A DNA stretch of 64,000 nucleotides, from the NCBI RefSeq assembly GCF_037102585.1, contig NW_027043831.1, positions 496,001-560,000 of the forward strand. Direction: 5' to 3'. The notes beneath the pieces were generated by a model. The model ran no database searches and was not told where the DNA came from. It worked only from the letters and a program-made list of their open reading frames with translations. Every line of letters starts with the position of its first letter. Position 1 is the first letter of the stretch. Source of the stretch: Saccharomycopsis crataegensis. Lineage: Eukaryota > Ascomycota > Saccharomycetes > Ascoideales > Saccharomycopsidaceae. Below, piece by piece: positions 9,817 to 18,315 of the stretch. The position numbers and the translations under genes are program-made.

Positions 9817-10199
9817 GAGAGAAACGTGATGTAATTGGGTTACTATTTTTGAAACGTTAGTTTTTATATATATTCTATTTATTATTATCATTAATATTTT
9901 TTTTTTTACTTCTCAAATGTCTGTTCTTATTTTTTCCTTTATAGTGTAAAATAGCTTACAATTCAAATGAAAATTAACTTATAATTTATCACTCATTGAT
10001 GTAAATTAGCTTGATAGTATCAAAATAAGAAATAATTTACAATTTGTTTATGGAATATAAGAAAAACAAACAACAACTCATAATTCACTATTCGATAGAA
10101 AAAAAAAGAAAAAAGATTAAACTTGTCATATATGATCATATATGTCCATGAAAGACTGTTGAATAAAAATTCTAGTCCTTAAACCCATAATAAGGATCC
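9817..10199. other. Convergent spacer, nothing seen
   Basis: 383 bp of AT-rich DNA between the 3' ends of SBA1 and the epimerase gene. It must hold both terminators. No gene, repeat or RNA seen. Confidence 0.6.
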
Positions 10200-11096
10200 T
10201 CAAACAGCCTGGATCTTTATATCCTTCCCATAAGTCAATGTCTGGCTGGCTTTCCAGACGCCTTGTGGTTTCAAAGTAACAAATTCAGAAGCATAACCTG
10301 GTTCAACACAAACCATGTGCTTGTAATCGTCTTTTGGAGCAAAATCACCAATGTTCTTAGATTTTTCAATCCATGGGTTCCAAACCACAACATCTGGCAA
10401 GTTCACTCTTTTAAGGGTATGGTTTGCCTTACCGCAATAAACCACTTGGATATCTTTGGATTCATCAACTTTTTTGTACACTCTGTCGGTTTCTTGGTGG
10501 AATTGGACAGCTGGGGCCTTGTCCTCATATTCTTCCTTCACAACTTGGTCATAACACACTTCACCTGGTAAGTTAGTCACGAGAGTGTCTTCGATATCTG
10601 GGGTTCTCAAGTATGTGTGGAACAACCAATGGAAGTCGAATGGCTTAGTGTCGATGTTTTCAATGGCCACTGAGGTTGTCAAGTAATCGGCACCCAATTC
10701 GTAATTGACAAACGCACGGAAATTATTGTCACCATTTTCCCATTTACCATAACTAACAGGTTCGGCTTCATCTGGGGTCAAGGCGAATTGGGCAATTGGA
10801 GGATTAGAAGATGTCAATCCCAAGAAATCCCAGGTAGAAATACGGGCAAACCCATGGTGTGGCAATTTGTTGAACCCTTCGGCAGCAGAACCGCCAAACA
10901 CTGGGAAGGCAAGAGGAATCCCCCCACGAACCGCAGCAGAACCATCAAGTTTGGCTCCAGCAGAAAGCCATAATTGTTCTTCACCGTTGATTTTCCAACT
11001 GAGAATATGGGCCCCATAGCGCAACACTTTGATGTAAGTGTCAGGGTTATCTGGGAGACTGATGATAACAGAGTCTTCTAATTGTTTAACAGACAT
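10200..11096 (-). CDS. Glucose-6-phosphate 1-epimerase (YMR099C type)
   Basis: The 298-residue protein belongs to the aldose 1-epimerase superfamily and to the D-hexose-6-phosphate mutarotase branch. That enzyme interconverts the alpha and beta anomers of glucose-6-phosphate in the cytosol at the head of glycolysis and the pentose phosphate pathway. It aligns in length and blocks with S. cerevisiae YMR099C: GAHILSW, LSAGAKLDGSAAVRGGIPLAFPVFG, LPHHGFAR, FDFHWLFHTYL, DVVVWNPWIEK, MVCVEPGY. The catalytic His160 and Glu265 sit where the yeast enzyme has His159 and Glu264. An A11/G8 run lies immediately upstream of the start on the plus strand, so the 5' UTR on the minus strand has a C8/T11 tract. 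Confidence 0.93.
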   Translation of the reverse strand: MSVKQLEDSVIISLPDNPDTYIKVLRYGAHILSWKINGEEQLWLSAGAKLDGSAAVRGGIPLAFPVFGGSAAEGFNKLPHHGFARISTWDFLGLTSSNPPIAQFALTPDEAEPVSYGKWENGDNNFRAFVNYELGADYLTTSVAIENIDTKPFDFHWLFHTYLRTPDIEDTLVTNLPGEVCYDQVVKEEYEDKAPAVQFHQETDRVYKKVDESKDIQVVYCGKANHTLKRVNLPDVVVWNPWIEKSKNIGDFAPKDDYKHMVCVEPGYASEFVTLKPQGVWKASQTLTYGKDIKIQAV

Positions 11097-11449
11097 TGTA
11101 GAATAAAAAAAAAAAGGGGGGGGAATTATTGATGATTTGATGGTTGAAGATACAGGAAATTGAAAACAAATTAATCAATGATGTGTGATGATTATGTATT
11201 GTTTATATAAATTTGTACCCCGGAGGCCGGGGCTCAAAGTACGAGGGGTGAGATCATTAGAAGACAAACCATGATTAATAAATGTATATAGGCTAATGTT
11301 GATGGAGCAGTAGGTGGAGCAGAGTCATTATCGGTAGACTGTAGTAATTTTGTGTTGTTCTTTCTTTCACACCGATGGGTATGGGTTCCGGGGTCTATTG
11401 AAATAGGCGAAACTCTTTTACAGAGACCCCGAAAGAGACAACAGATGAT

Positions 11450-11474
11450 GGGGAGGGGGGGGGGGGTGGGGCGG
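11450..11474 (+). other. G-run with G-quadruplex potential
   Basis: Within 25 bases the plus strand has G4, A, G12, T, G4, C, G2. This contains at least four runs of three or more G with very short loops, which fits the standard intramolecular G-quadruplex pattern. It is exceptional in this AT-rich DNA and sits 350 bp upstream of the epimerase start. Confidence 0.75.
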
Positions 11475-11621
11475 TTCAAAGTGACGTGACGTAATTGGTT
11501 ACTAAGCAACGTGGGCCAGGAGGTACCATTGACACGGGACAATGGGGTGTTAAGGTTTTTCTGGCTGAAGACGTCCAGACACCAACTTACTAATCAAAGA
11601 GTTAAAATTGCGTAAGTGGTT

Positions 11622-11691
11622 ATGTAATCAAGATTATGTAATATATTAGGTGGCCCTGATTATCTAATCTATTACATAATCTCGATTACAT
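11622..11691. repeat. 27-bp inverted repeat with a 16-bp loop
   Basis: Arms 11622-11648 and 11665-11691 are reverse complements at 25 of 27 positions, separated by 16 bp. The core ATTACATAAT/ATTATGTAAT recurs in both arms, and a further partial copy of the right-arm sequence continues to 11700. It could form a hairpin or cruciform, or be paired sites for a dimeric factor. Confidence 0.85.
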
Positions 11692-12437
11692 AATATATTA
11701 TTAACAAACTTCGAGTGAGGGACTACCGCCGCTGTGGTATATTCGCAGGAAAAAAAAATTGGTGATTTTCCTATTTTTAATTTTTGAGGAAATGAAAAAA
11801 GACCCCTTCATGTGGTACATTAAGGTTTTTCTGAAAGCCAGCTTCATTTTTTTCATTTTTTTCCCACCACTAAAAGTTTTCATTGGTGGTGGGGGAACAA
11901 AGCATAAATTTGAAACCACTATAGTGGCACATATATGTGCCCGCAATTATTATTATTATTATGATTTCATTCACCTGTGGCATTATTGGAGAACGCCAAT
12001 TTTTTTTTTTTTTTCAATTTCTTTTGAGAATTAGTAATGTTGTAGTACCCCCCACACAGAATGGTTCTATATTATTAATACTATTAATATTTTTGATGCT
12101 CATATATCAATCCGTATATATATTTGTATAGCAGCGTATAAATACCTGGCATTAACTGGCAATCAACATAATGTAACCATCATCATTCTTTAGTACTCGT
12201 CCAACCGTCGCCCGTCGCTTCATGCAAGATGCTGCAAAAAAAAAAATTCTTTTTTTTTTTTTTTTTTTTTCAATACAAATAAATGAGACTCAACAGCCAG
12301 ATTTTTCAACTTTTTGATTCGTAGCCCCAAAATTATTATTTATTAGGGTGTCTTTATCCATATACCTGTTCAATTTCTTTTTGTTTTTGTCAATTCTGAT
12401 ATCATCCCTGGTTATTATCCGTCTTCTTTCTATTATT

Positions 12438-13448
12438 ATGTCCTCCAGACCTCTCCGTACTCGCAAACTTTCTCTTGTCCTAAAACCGAATAAGAATCAA
12501 CAATCAAAAGTATCTAAACATTCGTATAAGAACCGTCACAATAATAAGAATACCTCTGACCCATCCCAACGCACCAGTGGCGACTTAGACTCAATTGAAT
12601 ACATCGATAGAATCCTCAAGTACTACTCTCAATCCCAAGTATCAATCCTTGACGATTCCGAAAATGAGATCGACCTGTTTCTAAGCCAAACCAACGACAT
12701 ATCCTCTCCTTCATTTTTAGATGATCTCCATAATAACAGCTCCAATGGGGATGCCCTTTCCACCAATACTTCTTCAAAATCATTGGCTAACGATGATGAT
12801 TACAAGTCAGAGCTGACCTCTATCAGCTTCCCTCCATCCCCAGCCGAATCTTTGAGTACCACCACTACATCAACCCCTGCTCCAACTCTTGAAGATTTCA
12901 TTGATTATGATGATGAAGAGGAAGAAAATGACAATGACAATGTGTCTTCTAAAGCTTCATCTCGGGCTTCCACCCCTCCTCCTCCTACTGCTGCTTCTAG
13001 TCCTTCAAGCGATAATGCTCCATTCTACGCCATGGGGTGCTATTCTGCCCCGTACTCTAACCGCAGAGTTCCAGTATTGGACTACAGATGCCATGATAAG
13101 CTCAACCTTGCCCTTCTTGAAGTCAATCACCGCCCAAGAACCGTGAGAACCCAACCACAGACTCACCGTGGCTCAGCTTCATTGTCATCAGCTTCATCTC
13201 AACTCCCAAATATCCCTCAATTTTCTCCAGATCTTCCTGGTCAAACTGCCACTCCTAGAAGAAATTTGCCTGGTGTCACCGTCATTGATTACAAGACTAG
13301 ATATTACGAGTATCTACAACACAAATATTCTGCTCCGGTCGCCGCGACTGCGTCAACTGGCAAAGGTCTTAACGGTCCCCTTAATCGTCGTGCAGTAGGA
13401 GGCAATGAAATGGTTGGTGGCAGTATTGTTTTGAATGAATTGTTTTAA
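12438..13448 (+). CDS. Unrecognised Ser/Pro-rich acidic protein
   Basis: I do not recognise this 336-residue protein. The first ATG of the frame is at 12438 (MSSRPLRTRKLSLVLKP); the open frame extends upstream only with a GTG codon. The N-terminus is basic, followed by Ser/Thr-rich sequence with an acidic cluster (DYDDEEEENDNDN, about residues 156-168) and Pro-rich stretches. Two short segments look more ordered and perhaps conserved: NRRVPVLDYRCHDKLNLALLEV and GVTVIDYKTRYYEYLQHKYS. Composition suggests a largely disordered regulatory or scaffold protein. A T-rich run and TATA-like sequences lie upstream. Confidence 0.6.
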   Translation: MSSRPLRTRKLSLVLKPNKNQQSKVSKHSYKNRHNNKNTSDPSQRTSGDLDSIEYIDRILKYYSQSQVSILDDSENEIDLFLSQTNDISSPSFLDDLHNNSSNGDALSTNTSSKSLANDDDYKSELTSISFPPSPAESLSTTTTSTPAPTLEDFIDYDDEEEENDNDNVSSKASSRASTPPPPTAASSPSSDNAPFYAMGCYSAPYSNRRVPVLDYRCHDKLNLALLEVNHRPRTVRTQPQTHRGSASLSSASSQLPNIPQFSPDLPGQTATPRRNLPGVTVIDYKTRYYEYLQHKYSAPVAATASTGKGLNGPLNRRAVGGNEMVGGSIVLNELF

Positions 13449-14177
13449 TTGACAATAAATTGTTGAATAATACAATTGAATCGACTCACAGTCATCTGTC
13501 AGAGATGCTAATTAACCCGCAGAGCAAACACAATATCATAAAAGTTTATTCTGAAAATGGGGTCGAGATTATCAGATCCTCCTTCCTTCATTATAAATTA
13601 TCAGATCCTCTGTTCATAATCAAAAACTCAGATCTTGTTCATATAATCTCACATCCCAACTTACATGTCAAAATGATCTCCTATTCTGTTTATCAAAGCA
13701 GCAAATTATTATATCCCTTATCTTATTAACTCTTCTTGCATTATTGTTTATTTATTGGTATTTGAAATTTTATCGTTCTTGTATTATAACTAATTATTCT
13801 TTTTTTTTTTCTCTTTCCTTTTTACTAATTTCTTGCTGCTTTTGTCATTTGTGTTTATCTTCTTTTCTCTGAAAATTGTCTTATTTCTTGTTTACCATAT
13901 ATTATTAATTTTACTATTTTTTAGCGTTTAGCTCATCTGATCATAATTATCTTCAAAGTAGTAGAATCTTTTAACATGATAGTATCCTAGATGATACACC
14001 ATAGATTTGGGTATTAAAGCACTTACCCGCGCTGAAAATTTCCTTATTGTGATGGGTCACCTGTAGGTAAGAGTTATTTAGGGTGTTAATATAATCTCTA
14101 CATTCATAGCAGATCTCAATGCGGTTCTTGCTGGTCATTTTGGATGTATATGCTAGTTTGTATTTCTTTTAGGAACC
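13449..14177. other. Spacer before the F-box/LRR cluster
   Basis: About 730 bp of AT-rich DNA with two imperfect copies of ATTATCAGATCCTC (13569 and 13599 area) and a T-run near 13800. Short frames here have no recognisable content. It includes a Reb1-type site listed separately. Confidence 0.5.
14023..14029 (+). promoter_or_regulatory. Reb1-type site TTACCCG before F-box/LRR copy A
   Basis: TTACCCG, the core of the general regulatory factor Reb1, lies ~150 bp upstream of the ATG of the broken copy A. The same heptamer lies 105 bp upstream of the intact copy (18205-18211), suggesting an inherited promoter element. Confidence 0.5.
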
Positions 14178-16330
14178 ATGCTGGATCGCAAGCGACAAAA
14201 AACTTCAGGAGACCGGTGGCACCAGAATATCATTTGCTAGTTTACTTTACCCTTGCCAGTCATCATAGATATCTATAAATTATGTGTTGCACAAACTAGA
14301 GGATCATTGTTTAAATTAAGATACCAACTCAAAGCCGCTGTTGATCCTGATCTTGCTAAGGTTCTGGACCATGTTATTTTTTTTTCTCAATATTGATCGA
14401 CGGGCTGGCAGATCCACCAAGTCCTCGATTCAAATTCTCAGAAATGGGAAGACTACAGCTTTCAGTGGAAAACTTGCCAAGGTTATTGAAGTACCGGGAG
14501 AATATCCGGGATATATTTTTTCTTTTACCTCAGACCAATGAATTACCATAACGTTCCAAGAAAGTTGGTTTGGTAAGAAGAGCCTTTCTAAGTCGGCTAT
14601 CAAGGCTGCCAATCGTGGATAACTTAGTGTTAATGGACATCTATGGTATATACGTTGATTTACCTATACGTCATTTGGAAATTATATTTAATACATATAT
14701 CTTATTTACTGGGTTTTTCAGCCCGTGTTAATGGGTCTAATTTGGAATACTTGCTGATTGATAATTGGTGTTATAGGCTCATGCAGTTTTGGGAAGGATA
14801 CTATTCATGTGATGAAATACGTGATTCCGATAATTTAGGGAATTGTATTGTCAAGGACGAAAGAGCGCAAAACTATTATAGACCTCCCGTAAATTCCCCG
14901 AATTGAAAACACTTATTGTGGGTACCACTTCTTCCCATATGTTTGATTGCCGAGATTTCATCGCCCCAAAGTTGAGGGAATTCAAGTTTAGTTGGGACAA
15001 AGAGATCGAGAGAATGCGGAACTTCTCGAGTAATCTATATCCAAATTTGGAACAGCTACTGTTGTTATATCGTGGGGACCCTGGTGAAGATGAGGAACAT
15101 GATGAAAAACGTCTTGATCTTTCCCGAATAAAAGAGCTTAAAAAATTAAAGCGTGCGGAATTTGTCGCTGTTTAGTTAAGTGATTACTCGGTGATTAGAT
15201 ATTGGACTGGTTTAGAGGAGCTACATTAGGAAATGTGTCCTACATTTTTGGCAAGAAGTTCAATACTCTAAAGCATTTGACTTCACTATCAACCATTGAT
15301 TGCGAATTGATCAATTTTTTGAGTGACCTTGAGATTATTAAAGGACCTTGAGCTTGAAAACCTTGAGGATTTGAAGTTGGATCGCTGCTCATTTACTGAA
15401 TTTGGTGATTTAGAGAATTGTTTAAATTTGAAATCACTATCCGTTACTGTTTGCGATATGCAGGTAGTTACTACCGATTTCAGTAGCCATAAAAAATTGG
15501 AATCTCTCAATTTGAGCCGAAATAAACTACAAACGTTTGAAAATATCAACTCGATTCGTAATTTAACACCACTTAATATTAGCTGCAATAGATTGCAGTC
15601 AATAGACAACCCCTTGCTTCTATCAAGGTTGAAAACGTTGGTTATTGGTAACAACGAAATAATGGCATTGGATGAGAATATTGCATCATTAGCGTCTTCT
15701 TTAGAAGAATTAAAAGCTGAATTCTGTTGTATTGAACAAATAACAGTTGATTTTTCTAAGTTTGAAAACCTTCAAAGGCTTTCATTGAAGCATGGTTACT
15801 GCTACGGCAAAGACGATAAGCCAAAAATCTCTGTCAAGCCGTTTGCAAATATTATCTCCTTGGAATCATTGAATCTAGAAAGAAACAATCTTAATGGCAC
15901 TTGATCACCAGCGGCATAATGATAAATTAGTGGAGTTGAAATTAGTGTCTAAAAAACTCACCAAGCTCACAAACTGGTAACTATTGACCAACTTGAGAAG
16001 TTTAGATACCTCTTATAATAATCTTACTTCTATCGAAACAAGCTTTGCGAGTTTCAAGAATCTTGAAAAATTGTGTTTGCAAGGTAATAAACTCAGCTCA
16101 TTTGAGAATATCAACAATATTACAGGAATTTTATTTTCAAATCTAGCATACCATGAGCTGCGGAACATTGATTTTCCCTTGAATTATCCTTATTTGCTAA
16201 GTTTGGAATTTCGAAAACAAAATGAAAAGTTTGAGAAACATCGAACAGTTGAGTTTGAAAAAGAATAATTTTTCATCGATTGAGCCGATTCCAAAAGGAA
16301 TCAATGAAACGGGTTTGAGATCATGACAAT
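14178..16330 (+). pseudogene. F-box/LRR gene, broken copy A
   Basis: Pieces in all three frames align in order with the intact gene at 18316. From 14178 there is a start-like ATG and a decayed F-box region. From about 14405 come PSPRFKFSEMGRLQLSVE and LPRLLKYRENIRDIFF. From 14903 comes FDCRDFIAPKLREFKFSW and LYPNLEQLLLLY. From 15323 to 15904 there are several SDS22-like leucine-rich repeats (LNLSRNKLQTFENI, LKTLVIGNNEIMALD). From 15984 to 16268 there are two more repeats. Many stops and frame changes separate the pieces, so it cannot encode the full protein. It is a decayed tandem paralogue of a host gene. Some LRR pieces could still be translated, but I see no reason to think they are. Confidence 0.85.
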
Positions 16331-16712
16331 TATCCTTTCATAAAATACGTTATAATGTACACAGAACTAATCAATATCAGATCATTCATGCGAGGGTCCC
16401 AACTGAATTTTTCAGATCCCAAGCTGTTGAAATGTAGTAAGTGTGTGCAACGAACTGCAGAAATATCAATAGGGTTACCCGCGCATTAAAACTACTACAC
16501 CGCCTATTCTTATGAATACGACTGTATGCTTCCTTTATAATGGTGAAATAACTTTTCAAGGAGAACTCAGTATTATACTAATGATAATTTTTGAATATTT
16601 AACGGCCAAAAAAGTCTTGAAAAGCTTATAGCCAGATTAATATTTAGGGGGTAACCCGGCCGTCATCTAATAATCATATCGGTATTGATTTGACAAACAA
16701 AAAATACAAGTT
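16331..16712. other. Spacer before tRNA-Val
   Basis: About 380 bp with no gene. It contains another TTACCCG (16475-16481) that now faces no intact F-box/LRR copy, possibly left from a lost one. I looked for solo-LTR ends next to the tRNA and did not find a convincing pair. Confidence 0.5.
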
Positions 16713-16786
16713 GGTTTCGTGGTCTAGTTGGTTATGGCATCTGCTTAACACGCAGAACGTCCCCAGTTCGATCCTGGGCGAAATCA
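16713..16786 (+). tRNA. tRNA-Val (anticodon AAC)
   Basis: A complete 74-nt cloverleaf without intron. Acceptor GGTTTCG pairs with CGAAATC (16779-16785), and A is the discriminator. The anticodon stem is CTGC/GCAG around loop TTAACAC, giving AAC, so it reads GTT and (via inosine) GTC valine codons. The T-arm CCCCAGTTCGATCCTGGG holds the B box GTTCGATCC. A T9 run at 16788-16796 is the Pol III terminator. The sequence agrees closely with my memory of the S. cerevisiae tRNA-Val(AAC). Confidence 0.97.
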
Positions 16787-17889
16787 ATTTTTTTTTCATT
16801 TTTTAAAGCTTGTGCTGCTGGATTGCTCTGTATTTTACAGATTATGAATTCTTTCATCTATAGTGTGTTAACAAACTTAATGGTAGTTGACTGTAACCAA
16901 CATACAAAAAAAAAAGCTTTTGATTGGTCGAAGCATCATAACCAACGAAGTACTGATATGATAATTATAACTTTGAAGATCAATTCTTATGGTAAATAGA
17001 GAAAAGCGGCCAGGCTGTCAATTGGATCCATCCCACCTGTATCCGTCATTACTGGGTGGTCTTCTAGATTCTAGGTATTTGAATGGTATCTGAAAATTGT
17101 GGCGATAATTGGCTCCAGCGATCCTGAAATTGTTAAAATTTTCGATGGTATGAAAAGAGCAAAACTAGTATTAAATTGCTAATATATGGATTTGCTGTTA
17201 TAGCAACACCTCAAAGATCTGATATGCAATTTCTTATATGCTTTAAGTCCTTTCCTCTGTCAATATTTTCCAATTTGCTTCTTCATCTCCAATGGACATG
17301 AAAAATATCCCTAAGTATTTTCAAAAATCCTTAAACCTCAATTACAAGGTTTATTTGGGAGACTCTCTGATATTTGGGGTCCCTTTTGTTTGGTGTTGGA
17401 AATGAAGAGGCCGAAATGGATAAAGAGTCGATTTTTGAAGCGTATCAGCACTTTTATTGCTTCAGATTGATAATCCTAAGACCAAACTAGTATTGCGATG
17501 CAGCGAACTTGAAAATCTTTCGATTGGGTTCTTAACTAGAGCTCCGATAAACATGCCAATGGTGAATCAAACACAGAAATTTATTCCAATGTTCGATAGC
17601 TGTAACTACTAGGTAATGAGCCAAGTGATGCGTGTTTGTCTGTAGCCAACGCCTGTGAAAAATTTTCTGCCAAATATGTCAATATTTTGATAGCGATCAA
17701 CTTGAATCAACATTCTCAACTATACCTGAAATTATTGGGTTACGCATGGGGTGAATGTGACCAAGAGAATTTGAGGATAAAGTCATATTTTGGTCCCACT
17801 GATAGTGGTAATTTCTTTGATTCGAATAAAAAAAAAACATTCAGAAAGTTTTAAACTAGCGACTCTTGGAGATTCTATAAATGACCGAG

Positions 17890-18021
17890 GATGAATTTTG
17901 GGAAGAATATTGAATTGTAGTGATCAATGTGAGAATAAAGGTACTATATAGCTCAGATGAATTTTGGGAAGAATATTGAATTGTAGTGATCAATGTGAGA
18001 ATAAAGGTACTATATAGCTCA
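17890..18021. repeat. Perfect 66-bp tandem duplication
   Basis: Positions 17890-17955 and 17956-18021 are identical 66-bp units, and the next bases start a third copy (GATGATG). Perfect identity implies a very recent event. 66 is a multiple of three, but neither strand gives a convincing gene through it. Confidence 0.95.
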
Positions 18022-18204
18022 GATGATGATGGTATCAAGAAAATAGAACATATATTATATTCTCAAGTATAGATAAATATATGCATCAATTTGAAAAGCA
18101 TCAGATACTAAGACAATGTGGTTTATGTGTAATATAGAACTGTCATGATGCTTGAGAGTTATACACTCTCGTAGTTGGTGATATACGTCAAAAAAAGAAA
18201 GCGG

Positions 18205-18211
18205 TTACCCG
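18205..18211 (+). promoter_or_regulatory. Reb1-type site TTACCCG before the intact F-box/LRR gene
   Basis: GGTTACCCGC, with the Reb1 core TTACCCG, lies 105 bp before the ATG at 18316. This is a normal place for a nucleosome-displacing general regulatory factor. Copy D has a decayed version (GGTTACCAACCG near 21736). Confidence 0.55.
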
Positions 18212-18315
18212 CATAAGCTGCTGGCGATTTAGATCAGGACGAATCCGTATCATAACACAGGAGTCCTTGGCTGGTATTGTGTCAACATAATTGGTTTAAA
18301 ATATATATTCTGAGA

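Larger units (their letters stand above)
11097..12437. other. Divergent promoter region with G-run and inverted repeat
   Basis: This 1.34 kb spacer separates the epimerase gene (-) and the acidic-protein gene (+). It holds a G-rich run (11450-11474), TGACGTGACGTAA bZIP-like sites next to an inverted CCAAT box (about 11481-11498), an inverted repeat (11622-11691) and two T/A homopolymer runs. No gene is supported here. Confidence 0.6.
16801..18315. other. Spacer with a possible decayed gene and a 66-bp duplication
   Basis: This 1.5 kb lies between tRNA-Val and the intact F-box/LRR gene. From about 17290 to 17854 short frames have protein-like composition but no F-box/LRR resemblance: MDMKNIPKYFQKSLNLNYKV and YLGDSLIFGVPFVWCW (from 17293), GNEEAEMDKESIFEAYQHFY (from 17400), and NACEKFSAKYVNILIAINLN followed by LLGYAWGECDQENLRIKSYF (17650-17800). 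They may be fragments of one decayed gene; I do not recognise it. A perfect duplication follows (listed separately), then a Reb1-type site at 18205-18211. Confidence 0.4.

Noticed and set aside
16331-18315. LTR-type element next to tRNA-Val
   Set aside because: tRNA flanks are common targets in yeasts, but I found no paired terminal repeats or TG...CA ends with a target duplication.
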